DNA of 53,957 bases from Nemertoderma westbladi (GCA_032718475.1 JAUCBJ010005647.1:1-53957), one strand, 5' to 3'; counted from the first letter of the stretch, positions 1 to 11,652 are shown. A program made the numbers and translations. Notes: generated by a model from the sequence alone, not told the origin.

Positions 1-840
1 AGTCCCCAGACCTGCTCTGGAATCAAATTGTGTCAATTTTAACATCAAATAATAAAATTCACGGGAATAAATTTAAATTCATATTCGAATGAATTTCATA
101 AATTGTCATTTTGTGCAATTTATAACATTCCCAAAATTCCAGTAATTAATAGATCATGGGAGCGGAGATTCATATTGAGTGTACTAGAGCGCGAGAATCT
201 CCAACATATAGTCAATAGCCGATAAAATTTATAAAATCAGGCATAAAGAGAAGATTGACAATTAAAGAATTACTATTAAATAACATCCCAGATCTGTATA
301 CATGAGAATTGCCCTAATTCTACCGCTACTTTTCCATAATGTCACCATGGCAACACCCACGCTAGAATTAGAAGCAAGTTAAAGGAACAATAAAAAGCTT
401 GCCCCATTGCGTAGCATAAGAGTATACACAGCGCACTATTAGTATCCAAGGATACATAGTAATAACGTGACATTCTGGAAGACACTGACTAACGGACAAA
501 TGGCATGCATGTGTGCAGTAAGTAATGATTGTATGGAATTTGTGCGTTTATAGGTGAATGTTACTACTAAAGTGTGTTTACAGTAGCTAATCGCAATCGT
601 AAAATAGCCCTAACTCTACCGAGGTAACCTCAAGTGGATTCAAGCCTTTGGGACGGACAGTGGTGGGACTTGTGCCGGTTATCGTTGTCGTGCTGTTGCT
701 ACATGTTGGCGTAAACACTGCGACAGCGGTACATCGGCGCTGAGAAACCCACTGTCCGGGGGCAAAAGCCTAGTAGGCAGCGACGCCCGCTTGCCTAAAA
801 TATTAACTCATATTGATATTAATAAACTCAGATAGCAGAT
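1..840. other. Non-coding stretch upstream of the family B post-pol ORF
   Basis: No convincing coding frame is visible. By position it lies inside an LTR element whose post-pol ORF begins at 841 and whose 3' LTR starts at 3047. It is therefore probably the untranslated spacer between pol and that ORF, as in the BEL element at 23315-24784. The element's pol lies outside the window. Confidence 0.4.
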
Positions 841-2968
841 ATGACGGAATTGATAGAAGATGACCTTGGTATTAGAGAGCGATATACTCTACCTTTACAA
901 GCGTTTGTGGATAGCTTGATACGCGGTGAAGCCGATCCGACTATTACGGAGGACGATGGTCGTTATATCGAACCGCCGATGTCCCAGGAACAACTTACGC
1001 GTGAATTGGACTATAGAAAATTCACCGCTCGCTATACGAATCGTAATGGTACGTATATGGACTTCTTAACTACCGGCCATGGGTATCGATGGATCGATGT
1101 TACCCCAGCCCGTTCTCGAGATGTTATTCAACGAAAGAATCATTAAAATCGGCTCAGCTGTTTACGGAGATCTCCAAAACGACTTTCGGAATATGGAGAA
1201 TATCCCCTATCCTTTCGTGGATACTCAGCTGATAGCTCCTTGGGCCGAAGGCCGAGGTTTCTTTCGCACCATGTATGCTAATGTGTCTAGCAATATTACA
1301 AAGGTGCAACGAACTTCCATCGGACATCTTGCCTTTCAGGAATACGGGTGGAATTTCAAGGTCGGAAATCCCATCAACTATCAATAAGTATACGGAGACC
1401 ATTATTCTCGATTATACTTTGACGGACCGTTGACCGCACCTGGCGCCGTGTATAGCTTCATGAGTGTTCCACTCCGTCCCTCCTTAGCTATCTACACGAT
1501 CTTCGAAAACACCGCACTTTCCGGTTGGCTAGCCGATGTGTGCAGTCGTACTATACGCGCCCATCCATTAATCCTTGGGACCAAACTCGCTAAGCTAGAT
1601 GAACATAATAAATTCATCCGCTTTGAATGTTTCCGACGGTTTTTAACCCCGTTTCGCAACGTGGATAGCCAATTCAAAGACCGCGCTTTGACCAAGCTCA
1701 GCTTAAGAGACTCGGCTGCGGAGAAGTTAGATAGCGCTGGATTCGCTATTTTCAGAGACATTTGTGTAATAAACCTGCACTCCTCGGTTATCCAAAGACC
1801 TCGGATCCCCACCGGTTATTCTGTCGTGGAAATTCAGACGGTAGGTCCACTTGAGGAGACGGCCATGCCTACCTCAACTATACAAGGGGAAGACGAACCC
1901 ATATGTTTAGAATCTGAAGAGATTCAGCCCCCCACGTCTCGGAGTAGCGATAGCGACTACATATTGGAATGGTATCAAGGTCCCCAGTGTCTTACTGCGT
2001 ATGATTATCGCCATGCCAATTATGTTTCTAGACAACGTTGTCGGCTGTGCGCATCGAGAGACCATATTACGTCTATGGACACCAACGATCTTTGTTCCTA
2101 TTTCCACGAGCAACCGTCGATGGAAATCTATTGTGCATATTGTCGGCTTAATAATTTGCACATTTTTGCTGTCTGCCCCCAATTTATGACTCAATGCCAT
2201 CATTGTCAATTAAAAGGACACGCCAGCTTTGATTGTCCCTTTAACCATGATTTAGAGAGCGTAGATGAAATGATTGTACTACGTTATATCAGAGCTTGGG
2301 AAGCGAACGCTGATTTACATTGTGATTCACGCCATCGCTATTATCCTGGACGCGCTTACGAAGGAGTTTATGCGTTCCATCCTTATTTGTTTGCCTCCGT
2401 CGAGCAGAAATCGCGCCTATCAAGTTATGAACTATTGAAGCGCGTTGGAGAATGTATTTCAACCAAATATGTACGCAAATTTCTCAGGAGCATTAATCCG
2501 AGTGACATCCATTCTTACAACTTAATAAACTTTATCCGTCAAGACCCTGCCTATGGAGACTTATTCGTCAACTCACACCCTGAGTTACAAGAAGTATATC
2601 GACGGCCTTACGAGTACCGAGCCCGCGAACGCGAGTTGGAAAGAACCATTAAACCAAGGAAGTTTCTAACTACCTATGGTCCACCCACGGCCCTCGTGCA
2701 GACCACTCGTACAGGACCCGTAAGAGCGGCTGTCTTGAAACGAGCTCTCAAAGCCGTTAGACCCCTCTCCCCGGACGTTGATGTCAATCAACCCGGTACT
2801 TCGACCGGCGGATATACCGATCGCAATCCCATACCTTCTGATGCAATCATATTGCACCCTTCACCCAGGAGTTATAGCCCTCCTCGTAAAGTGGCTCGCC
2901 CCAAAGAGAAAAGGACTCTTGCTAGCTTTAAAAAACTGCGTAAACGCCGTCCGCGCAAGAAAGACTAA
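841..2968 (+). pseudogene. Post-pol ORF of family B: exonuclease-like region plus zinc knuckles (broken)
   Basis: Three open segments follow each other. The first, 841-1146 (ATG at 841), is in frame 1. The second and third, 1079-1387 and 1430-2968, are both in frame 2 and separated only by a TAA at 1385-1387. One frameshift near 1080-1100 joins the first to the second. Residues around 1085-1180 (LPQPVLEML, then KIGSAVYGDL) resemble the motif II region of DEDD 3'-5' exonucleases and parallel LPKVVQVLV and KVGSAIREDA in the BEL ORF at 24785. The later region (CRLC, CAYC, CHHC, with C/H-rich spacing around 2040-2250) forms retroviral-type zinc knuckles. The C terminus is strongly basic (KKLRKRRPRKK). 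The clear DxE motif of the BEL copy is not obvious here, so activity is doubtful. The exonuclease-like assignment is inference from sequence pattern. Confidence 0.55.
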
Positions 2969-3046
2969 CTGTTTAGAGTATTTTTATATTTTAGAAACTG
3001 TGATTTTGTATATTTTATAGACTTAAATCCCATTTTCTGGGAGCGG

Positions 3047-4256
3047 TGTAAAAGCTTTTGTGGGATAACTGATACGTTTGCCTTTGCTGGCCAGTTCCCC
3101 CCCAGTCGCTAGAATACTCTCAAAGGGATTTATAACTAAAATAGTGCAAGCTACCAGCTTATTGGCTGATGTGCTGTACGGAGATATCTGGGCTCAGTTT
3201 AATCGGCCAACTAGCTTAGAGAGGTTGCCTTAGCCTTGCTGTTCGTGTCGGCCAATAGAATTTGCGTAGGCGTTGATTTCGACCTATCCCAGCGCTACTG
3301 AACTGAATTTCCTATCTCTATGCTCATCCTCTGTGTTGAACGGGGCTTCGTGGAATAAGAGTTTTTGGTATACTCGTATAGTAGTAGTAGTCATATGATT
3401 TTATATGATTCTGTTGTTGTGTTCCCATTTTTCGCCATAACACCGGCTTTTTGGGAAGAACTCTAGTAAAACTGCTTAAATTATCGAAAGTATAAACTGT
3501 TACCGAATCCTACTCACTAACTAATCTAATCAATCTTAACTCACTATTAATCATATTGTTTGTACTGTTATTTACCGTCAGTTATTAATTGTACCTATTT
3601 GTTGATGGAAATATTGCTCTTTGGATAATACGGATAAATCACCCAAATTTCCCAATTTTCTTGATACACTACAGGTTAGAGAGGCGGGCTATATATAACA
3701 ATTGCGATTTATATTAATGTGGTGTGTATTGAATCTAATGTTATTTAGCAGACCCTACATGAGTCAATTGCTGCTCTCTTTATGTGTGATCAAATGTACT
3801 GACGGTCGGCAGAATAGTGTGCATGATTGTTATTGGTAACAAAGCATTTCCTAAAGAATGCGCTTTATACTTTAATCATAAGCAGCAGTATCGTTGCGTT
3901 TAGTATAAGTCCTAGTTCTGTTTAAATAGATAGAGCGCCACGTCCTAAAGGAACTGTTAATATTTCCCGAAAGCCAATAATATCTGTCAGAAATTAATTA
4001 ATAACGATCTATCGAATAATACAGTAAGTTTACACTGCAACCTTGCAACCTTACGCTGCAATAATAAAATTTAAGCAGCCGAATTCAGCCTCCCGGGTGT
4101 AGATCCATCGGGTGAATGATCGCGCATGGGCTGACTTCGGGTAATGTTTTGTGTATTAGCATAAAATATTGTCGTATGCTAAAGTTGTTTTAATTAACTA
4201 AAAGACATATAAATTTTGGCAGGTTGAACTGCTAAAGGTCTTCAAAAGCGCGAACA
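3047..4256 (+). repeat. 3' LTR of family B element (1,210 bp)
   Basis: It begins TGTAAAAGC and ends GCGCGAACA. It aligns over its whole length with 49359-50563, with small indels (for example an extra CAGCA near 3882) and scattered substitutions. A divergent copy lies on the minus strand at 35008-37628. No ORF in it looks real. Confidence 0.85.
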
Positions 4257-4750
4257 GCCAGTCCCAGTACTACTGGTGAAATAGTTTGTAAGAGATAAAG
4301 CATAAAACACTATAGGACAGTAAGATTAGCCAACCTAGGCAGTAGAGTTAATTGAAGTATATTGTGCTGTTTTGAGATATAAATTTATTGACTTATAGTA
4401 GGCCTAGTAGTGGAACAACAAGATAATAGAACAGACTCAATTCAACAGTATCCCTAACTCTGCTGACTGCTGTCCGACTCTCCATAATGCCCCGTGCAGC
4501 AATCTCCCAGTCCGCAGCTGGGGAGATCCATAACCCTCTCATGTAACAGTATCTTTATTTCTGGTGAATCTTTATATGTACTGTAGCCTACGTACTGTGA
4601 GCACTATATAATTTTCTCGTTCTGTAAATATGTATTTTACTGTGTTCTAGTTCACCTTGACATATGCATGTAATTAAATATATGTATTTTATGATCAATG
4701 CGTAAAAATATATTTTAATCATTAGCCTATTAACTGAATATATTATTGCA
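4257..4750. other. Non-coding stretch between LTR and PAN-like gene
   Basis: It holds the 3' flank of the LTR and probably the promoter and 5' UTR of the gene starting at 4751. It is AT-rich towards its right end. No promoter motif can be defended. Confidence 0.35.
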
Positions 4751-5027
4751 ATGATGGTTGCGCTTACCATCTTCGTTTTGGCCAATGTGGTCGGATTATC
4801 GATTGGTGGTTTTTACATCAACAGTTTCTGTACCAACCAGACCACAACTGGAGTTTCTACCAAAGCCGCATCCTCGAACCAGTGCATCATTGATTGTGAC
4901 CGGAACGATCAATGCTGGTCTTTCAACTTCACTGACAGATGCGAAATATATGAAGAGGATTGTCTGGCAGATATGGAGAACTGGGATGTGGAAACTCTGG
5001 GGAAACGATGGATGAGCAAGAAAAAAG
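4751..5027 (+). CDS. Exon 1 of a secreted PAN/apple-like protein (signal peptide plus module 1)
   Basis: ATG at 4751 (a second at 4754) opens a hydrophobic N terminus of about 20 residues ending near GLSIGG, a good signal peptide. Six cysteines follow, including CIIDCDRNDQC (C-x3-C-x5-C), the core spacing of PAN/apple-like modules. The reading frame runs into a splice donor (AAG|GTATAG at 5028) that leaves one base of a codon, so the intron is phase 1. The exon at 5925 starts with the two bases needed and keeps the frame. The protein would be secreted or the ectodomain of a surface protein. The usual role of such modules is protein or carbohydrate binding. The ligand is unknown. No third exon is recognised before repeats begin at 7.1 kb. 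Confidence 0.6.
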
Positions 5028-5091
5028 GTATAGAAGAAATGTAATATTTAACAAAGAATGTAGAAAGTTGGTTGTTCCTTAAATGCTACCC

Positions 5092-5162
5092 GGGTAAGGG
5101 AGGGTGGGCGGGTGGGCGGGTGGGCGGCGCCCACCCGCCCACCCGCCCACCCTCCCTTACCC
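5092..5162. repeat. 71-bp perfect GC palindrome
   Basis: Arms of 35 nt (5092-5126 and 5128-5162) are exact reverse complements around one unpaired G at 5127. The left arm is built of GGGTGGGC-like steps, so one strand could form a G-quadruplex and the whole a cruciform. It sits in the intron of the PAN-like gene. Confidence 0.95.
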
Positions 5163-5585
5163 CCCCCCCCTCCTGCAGAGGCGTAGCGAGCTCTTCTGGC
5201 GCCCAGGGGAATGGAGCGCTTAGATAGACCCCCCCCCCCCTTCACTAGTTTTAATTTCTCATTTATGACTTTGTTTTCTGAAATATTATATATCTAACAG
5301 TATATAACTATATCAAATCTATTATACACAAGTTTGATATAGTGAGGTCATTTATAATATATAGAATGAAGCGATATATGATGACGAGCGACAGAAAATT
5401 TTTACACATTTTCGCTTATGTCCTGTAATTACTCTATCACAATAAATTTTAATTTTTTTAAAATAAATTTTACAAGAATTCACCGACTTTTCCCTGACAT
5501 TTCAGCGCCCCTGGGTGAGTGCGCCCGGGGGTACATTCCCCCCCCCCCCCCCGCCATCGCTACGCCTCCCCCTCCCTTCTTGGAA
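5163..5585. mobile_element. Possible MITE with C-tract ends
   Basis: Near its left end it has GAGGCGTAGCGAG followed by GGCGCCCAGGGG. Near its right end, in inverted orientation, it has CGCTACGCCTC preceded by GCGCCCGGGG. Poly-C runs lie close to both ends. The inner sequence is AT-rich and non-coding. Inverted termini of this GGCGTAGC kind are common on non-autonomous DNA transposons of invertebrates. No target duplication could be fixed. Confidence 0.35.
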
Positions 5586-5828
5586 TTCAATATATATTGT
5601 GCATATTTAACAATTTAACAATTTAAGATAGATAATCTGTTAATAATGTAGAAACTTACAGTATTGGTATATTACATCGGCGGCGTATTTATTACCAATC
5701 TGATTGAGAATATTAAATATGATAATACACTGTTATATGGGGAAAGAGTACAATTTAATTTTTTTTAGAAAGTTAGAAAGAAAGTATTCGCACCCCAATG
5801 GTAGTAGTATTCTAGTTGTGGTGATTTA

Positions 5829-5900
5829 TCTCTGGTAGCTCACATGGTAAAGCGGTAGACTTAAGATGTGGAAGTACTTGGTTCGACCTCAGATAGTTGT
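5829..5900 (+). repeat. tRNA-like sequence, probably a SINE head
   Basis: TGGTAGCTCACATGG resembles an A box and GGTTCGACCTC a pol III B box, at about tRNA spacing. Stems do not pair well enough for a working tRNA. It lies in the intron just before the exon 2 acceptor. A tRNA-derived SINE fragment is the most likely reading. Confidence 0.35.
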
Positions 5901-5924
5901 AAATTATTTTCCACTTCCTTCTAG

Positions 5925-6209
5925 TACCATGGGTTGGCTCATTTACCTCACCATGCCACACCAACTACATGGGGGATGTTTCTCTAATGAAACAGAACGA
6001 CATCGGCAATTATATACAATGCATGACAGAATGTGGGGCTACTATAGACTGTACAGCTGCTGTGTGGGCCTGGGACGACGAAAATCTAACTGCCAAATTA
6101 TGTCTGTTCGAAAATCCAAATCATTCTGACACAATTCTAAGCAACATCATTGATACATATGGGGATAATGTTGCATTCTTTGACAAGGTGGACAATATCG
6201 AATTTCAAT
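5925..6209 (+). CDS. Exon 2 of the PAN/apple-like protein (module 2)
   Basis: A pyrimidine-rich acceptor (CCACTTCCTTCTAG) ends at 5924. A donor (GTAAGT) begins at 6210. Both boundaries are phase 1, so the exon is symmetric. It encodes one more cysteine module with CMTECGATIDC, again C-x3-C-x5-C as in exon 1, followed by an aromatic-rich strand (VWAWDDEN) and CLFENP. Five cysteines are present. One module per phase 1-1 exon is the pattern of shuffled extracellular domains. The gene should continue downstream, but no further exon is seen, so it may be truncated by the elements beyond 7.1 kb or have a long intron. Confidence 0.6.
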
Positions 6210-7095
6210 GTAAGTTTTGTTTTACAAATTCTTCCAACTTTTTTTTTAACTTTAACTTTTAACTTTATTCCCGATGAATTGTGTTAATTATTAATTATAA
6301 ATAGCACACCCAACACCACCAATACAAAATAAGAGCTAGTAGCTTAAGATATAATAGTAATATAAAGTAGTAAGTGAACTGGTAGTGAGGCAGCTAAATT
6401 AATAACTAGCCAACCCCCCACAATAGCAGAGGTAGTACAGCGGGAGGATTGGCTAAAATAACGGGAAAGGTTAGGAATAATAAATTTGATAGTACATATG
6501 GCAGGATAGAGAAAATACCTATAGACAAACCTAACAGTTAACCTATAGCCACCATGAGACGACGACATGAAGATACGTTAGAAGAATTTACTGCGAGGCT
6601 GAACAGAGATTTTTGCTTAAATGGAACAACATGTATATAGACAAGTAACAGGGCAACAGGGCGATGCGGAACGAGAAAAAAAATAATAATAAATGGACAC
6701 AGCGGAAAATATTTTTACTGCGACTATTTCTTATATAATCAGAAAGTGTATTCCATATTAGTGCTCCTTGGAAAGAAAACGAACACCATGCGACCTCCAG
6801 TCAGACCCTCGGAAGATGGAAGTGACCAGAAGAGGCAGAGCGAGTGTTATGATCGTGGACACTGGAAGACCTAGTAAATAAAAGCGCGAATGGATGGTTG
6901 GGATTATTACTAATATCAAACATAAGAATTGCAACTTAATGTTCGTACAGTAGTGGTAGAGGTGGAATATAGAACTGTTGGTAAATACGAATTGCTGAAG
7001 ACCTAGAATCTCTAAAGGTCATAAATCTGATTATTTTATTGAATTTTGTTTTTAATTTTTTTGTAATTAACGGGAAAATACCACCCCATACCACT
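6210..7095. other. Non-coding stretch downstream of exon 2
   Basis: This is intron or flank, mostly AT-rich. The open frame on the minus strand at 6344-6568 shows no domain or codon signal. No third PAN module was found. Confidence 0.4.
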
Positions 7096-7580
7096 ATGAC
7101 AGGAACCAACAGAGTTGGCAGTATCGGATCCAGACCGGTACGTGAATTATACGCGTTGCCGCGTCCGTGGGCTGCTGAGCTGTTACTGGATATCTATAGT
7201 AGACCGAAGGCCGTTCAAAATAACTGAGTTTTGTTGTCTGTGTTAATAATCATAGTAATCGATAATAGCACAGTCTGAATATAATAGCATGCAATACAAT
7301 GGTTAGTGACGACGGTTAAGAACTGTTCCAGTCTCACAACTGTAAGGAACCAACTGAACTAGTGATCAATAACTACAACGGTTATATCATTGACACATAT
7401 TAAATGACCTCTACGCTACTGAGTGGCCTGAATATCCAATAGATGCGCTCTAATCACCCCAATGTGCTTACCCGCCCACCATTGGCTTAACCTGATTAAT
7501 TGTCACCTCGCCACTCCCTGTTGTCACCATCCCCACAAGCTAGACATACTAGGTTGTTTGTCCCTCTGAGGTGGTTTGAC
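7096..7580 (-). repeat. 3' LTR of the minus-strand BEL-type element
   Basis: Read on the minus strand it starts TCAAACCACC and ends near GGTTCCTGTCA. The start matches that of the LTR at 38976. A polypurine stretch (AGAGAGAGGTGAGAGG) precedes it on the minus strand, as expected for a 3' LTR. A hairpin (arms near 7620-7640 and 7653-7668) lies just before that tract. Confidence 0.6.
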
Positions 7581-7719
7581 CTCTCACCTCTCTCTGTGGC
7601 TTATGGCATGTATCGCCTTAGTTGGTTGTGAGGTGACATTATTATTACTAAAATCACCTCGCCAACTATAATTGGTAAAATGACACTAATCCTATTTTCG
7701 GTGGGTAATGCAGGGAATT

Positions 7720-10075
7720 GAATCCGCTTACTTCACGTATTGTGCGTAGATTCATATCTAACGGTTTAGTGTTTTGGTTACTTGGACTGGCCTACTGGGG
7801 GTATTGGGTTTGTATTTGTTTATGTTGTTGCTTTGCTTCTGTCCCTGCCACGGTGTGGCTCTACTCCCAGCTCATGTGGACTAGAAGTCCCCTGCGTGGC
7901 CGCATGCGGTAGCAACTGTCTCACTTTCGGAAATGCATCCGCCGAAATATGTTCCGGTTTAGGTCGGCTGCATTCCGCTTTCGGTACCTTACTGAGACTG
8001 TCCTCACTATAGACTGGATCCGTTATTAACTCCGCCTCGTAGTTAAGGAAGTTCGACATCTCCTCCAACCCTGGCTCCACACCTTTCCTTTCTCGAGTGG
8101 AGAAAGCGATCTTTCTCCATTTGTTTCTCAGCCAGATCGGTAGTGCCTGCTCTATCGTGGTGATGTTGTTCGATGCATTGAGTTCGTGAGGTGCATCTAG
8201 AGTCTTTAATAATATTAGTGCTTTTTCTACTTTGTTAGTGAAAGTCTTGATGCTAACAGGGTTATCTGCGAGTCCACCTGATGTTATTCCCCTTAAGGTT
8301 TCTCGGATAATCTTCGCAGGATGGCCGAATTCCCGTCCAGGGCTCGCCATGCAGTCGTGAATCCTCCTTCAATACCTTGGCATTGCCTCACGATGTCGTA
8401 AGCTGGCCCCCCAGCATAGACTTGTAGATATTTAAGGCACTCCGCCTGCATGAGATTTTTTGTCAAGATCTCATTGCTGTACATACGCCGGAACTGTAGA
8501 TATTCCTCCGGCTCTTGCTACCATCGAACTTGAAGGGCTCCACGGGTGGCAGCTCAATTCTAGTTTTTAGCGCATGGATGAGTATTGCCATTCCCATCGC
8601 TTGTACTTCTAGCGCGCTCGATGGTGGGGATACAGGCTCCTTTGGTGTTGGGTGCGGTTCGCCTATCGCGCCTGTCGACTTTCCCTGAGTGGGATATATC
8701 ATCGGGGGTAGCGGTCCTCTCCATATCTCTGTGTCGCACGATTTGTTTGGATCGGAGGGGGTCGGGGTTCTTGTTTTTGGTTGTGTATATTGCGGATACT
8801 GTAATGGGGGAATGTCACCCTGCCCCATGTTATGGTTATGTTAGGTTTGGTACTGGTGTTGATGTTATTATATTTGGGGCCCACACACCTATCTGCAATA
8901 CCCTGGATATATATTGTATCCCTGCATATTATAGTAATACTGGTGTGCAGGTACCGGTATAGGCCAATCAGGTTCTTGCCAACTAACCGGTATGCATGCC
9001 GCGACCTCCGGGTCCAATCCCGGCATTTGCTTTACCCTATCGCCTACACTATCTCTCCCAGCATGGCCTATAGTATGTGCAGTAAGGCCTATAGTATGTC
9101 CTGCAGTCTGCCTGTGTCCTTCCAGATCGAAGTTTAATCTTCTCGAATATTCTGAGCACTCCTCCCCGCGACTACCATATCCTCGATCGGCAGCTATGTT
9201 CCGACGGGAAGTTTCCCTCCGATCCCCTCTTCTGTCTTCTTCCTCGTACCGGTGCACTCTGTACCCCTCTCCCGGTGCATGGTATATTTCGCCAGGTTGT
9301 ATTTCTCCGGGGCGACGGCTATCTCCCGGAGTACGACCCCACCAGCTCTCTCTCTCCATTTCGACTATCAATGGTTCACTGTCCATCCTTTCTCTCTGGT
9401 TGCCCATAGCAACACTTCCTCATCCCTCCTCACCTTTTTTAATTTCAGCATAATGTCCTCCTTCATGAGATCTCGTATTGACCTCCCGGATGAACTCCAC
9501 TGTTCTTCTTCCGTCTTCCGAGTGGGCTAGACGTTTCCTCGTTTGGCTGCTTACGGCACCAACGTCCCTCCCTCTGCCTGGTTGGACGGCCCCGTGGATA
9601 TTCGCACTCCTCCTATTATGCTCTGTCATCGGGTGCCACGGTTCACTTAACTCACCGCACGCATTATCTGCCAACACTCGTGGGGCCTCTGTTGCCCCCC
9701 CCCCCCCACCTTTCCTCCATCATCGGGTGCAACGGTTCACTTAACTCATCGCACACATTATCTGCCGATGCTCATGGGGCGTTTATTGCCCCCCCCCCCT
9801 TTTTTCCGTCCGTCATCGGGTGCCACAGTCCATTTAACTCACCGCACGCATTATCTGCCGACGCTCGCGGGGCGTTTTCTGCCCCCCCTTGTCATTAATT
9901 GGTTGTGGCGGTGTGCCCGTAGCACCCCCCCCCCCCCCCCACCTGTCACCTCTTGTCTCGCCCCCATGCCCATGTTCCCCTCCAGTCGACACGTTAGTTC
10001 TCTCCTCACTGGGTTTATTTAACCGCGTTCCTCCCTCCACAACTGCATGGCCTTGTAGGCCCTCACTAGGCAAAT
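7720..10075 (-). pseudogene. BEL-type gag fragment (broken)
   Basis: Minus-strand segments at 7820-8350, 8293-8484, 8463-8828, 8889-9407, 9420-9677 and 9834-10073 line up in order with the gag of the full BEL element. Shared strings include EYGHPAKIIR/EFGHPAKIIR, ALDAP/TLDAP, LNYEAELITDPVYSEDSL, WGRTPGD and RGYGSRG. They lie in several frames, so the copy is dead. At the point matching the poly-G tract at 17972 this copy reads ATGGGGCAGGG without a long tract. At 9620-9900 a unit of about 90 bp, containing a C tract and the sequence for SADAxGA, is present about three times. Confidence 0.7.
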
Positions 10076-10125
10076 TGCCTCTTTCCCCTAGGTTTGTATT
10101 AATTGTACCACCATTAGACTTGCGT

Positions 10126-10565
10126 GTGAATTATACGCGTCGCCGCATCCGTGGGCTGCTGAGCTGTTACTGGATTTCTATAGTAGGCCAAAGGCCATTC
10201 AAAATAATTGAGTTTTGTTGTCAGTGTTAATAATCACAGTAATCGATAATAGCACAGTCTGAATATAATAGCATGCAATACAACGGTTAGTGATGACGGG
10301 TAAAAACTGTTCCGGTCTCACAACTGTAAGGAACCAACTGAACTAGTGATCAATAACTACAACGGTTATATCATTGACACATATTAAATTACCTCTACGC
10401 TACTGAGTAGCCTGAATATCCAATAGATGCGCTTTAATCACCCCAATGTGTTTTCCCGCCCACCATTGGCTTAACCTGATTAATTGTCACCTCGCCACTC
10501 CCTGTTGTCACCATCCCTACAAGCTAAGCCTTACTAGCTTGTTTGTCCCTCTGAGGTGGTTTGAC
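10126..10565 (-). repeat. Second LTR of the minus-strand BEL-type element (end deleted)
   Basis: It shares about 440 bp with 7142-7580, with few differences. The last 45 bp or so of the LTR (minus-strand sense) is absent, and gag sequence follows directly, so a deletion removed the LTR end and the start of gag. A short purine run (AGAAAGAGG) also precedes this copy, which leaves open that it was once a 3' LTR. Confidence 0.6.
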
Positions 10566-11652
10566 CTCTTTCTGTGGATATTTTAAATGATTACAAATTT
10601 AAATGAGAGCAAAATTGTTTCCAAAAATTATATTCAGTTAAAAATTAGGTTCAGATGCATGGGGTGCGACCTACGATCGCATTGTTCAAGCCTCGAAAAT
10701 TTGTAACTATTGGTTCTTCAAACACCCCATTAAATACATTTCACAATAATGAGAATTGAAGAATTTGGACATTTTTTTTTAGCATTTTTTGGTACAAAGA
10801 TCGTAAATATTTTAATATAGATTTTTTAGGGGCTGGAAATTTTCCGCTACACTGGTGTCACCAGCGAAAATGCTTCCATTCTTATTCCAACCTGCCCACT
10901 GGCCCTGCACTGGCAATTTGGCATTCACTGTCCTGTGTCATTCTGTGACTGCTGGACTGCAGACTGTCATTTTAGTCATTGACACTCTATGACAGTCAGA
11001 CCGTCATGTCATAGTGGTAGTCAGGTGACTGGTGGTATACCAGCTGACCGGTACTGTCAGACTAGGTACTGCTGTACTGGCTGACTGGTATAGCATGTAG
11101 CAGTATTCCGGTACTGCACTGGTACAGTGGTAGGCCTATACCACAACCACAGTCAGACAGTCTGACAGTACCAGGGTTGGAATTCATGCTGCAAAATTTG
11201 GACTCGTCAGCCCGTACGCACGCACGTCGTACCGGTACCTGCACGACATGACCGTGCGCGTGCATGCACGTTGATCTCGAAACAACAAAGCATACGCATA
11301 CCTGCACGCTCCTGCATGAATTCCAACCTGCACCTGGCGGGCTTCTGCAATATCACGAATCAATTGCAGAAGCCGAACGGAACCGGAATTGCCAAACTTC
11401 GGCCCGAACCAAAGCTGAAGCCTGACTGCAATACTTCCAAAACTTGCGCCAGATAGTGCCATTAAACTGTGCCCATCAGCCCATGGCGGGTCCGAAATCG
11501 CGCCAATACCAACTTACACAAAATGTAAATAAATCGCGAGCGAAGCGAGCGAGCGAAATTTTTTTTGTGGCAAATTTCTTGTTCTCACTTCTGCACTTTG
11601 CAAGAACTTTAAACTGTTAAAAGATTTGAGAGTACAAGCTTTACTGCTTTAA
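10566..11652. other. Non-coding stretch with short hairpins
   Basis: No gene is seen. The stretch is rich in TGGTA and CTGGTAC steps at 10.9-11.2 kb. GTTGGAATTCATGC near 11175 recurs inverted near 11315. GGCTTCTGCAAT near 11340 recurs inverted within 35 bases. A GAGCGAAGCGAGCGAGCGAA run lies near 11535. An acceptor-like AG precedes the open frame at 11653. Confidence 0.4.

Larger units (their letters stand above)
1..4256 (+). mobile_element. LTR retroelement family B, 3' part (post-pol ORF and 3' LTR)
   Basis: The sequence at 3047-4256 is repeated almost base for base at 49359-50563. Both copies begin TGTAAAAGC and end GCGCGAACA, the TG...CA ends of an LTR. Here the copy follows an ORF with zinc knuckles and a short purine-rich stretch (CTGGGAGCGG), so it is a 3' LTR. 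At 49359 the same sequence precedes a leader and a gag ORF, so that one is a 5' LTR. They belong to the same family but look like separate insertions. The left end is outside the window. Confidence 0.75.
7096..10565 (-). mobile_element. BEL-type element, internally deleted, minus strand
   Basis: Two direct repeats of about 440-485 bp (7096-7580 and 10126-10565) flank sequence that encodes, on the minus strand, proteins closely similar to the gag region of the BEL element at 14.2-28.9 kb. The gag match corresponds to about 16.9-19.1 kb of that element. Pol, the 5' end of gag and all post-pol ORFs are missing. It is a separate but related family, because its LTRs differ from those at 14196. Confidence 0.7.

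Noticed and set aside
4751-5044. Small cysteine-rich toxin gene
   Set aside because: The frame ends in a splice donor and joins a second PAN-like exon in phase, so it is part of a modular secreted protein, not a stand-alone peptide.
5831-5900. Functional tRNA gene
   Set aside because: A and B box-like words are present, but acceptor and anticodon stems do not pair. A SINE fragment is more likely.
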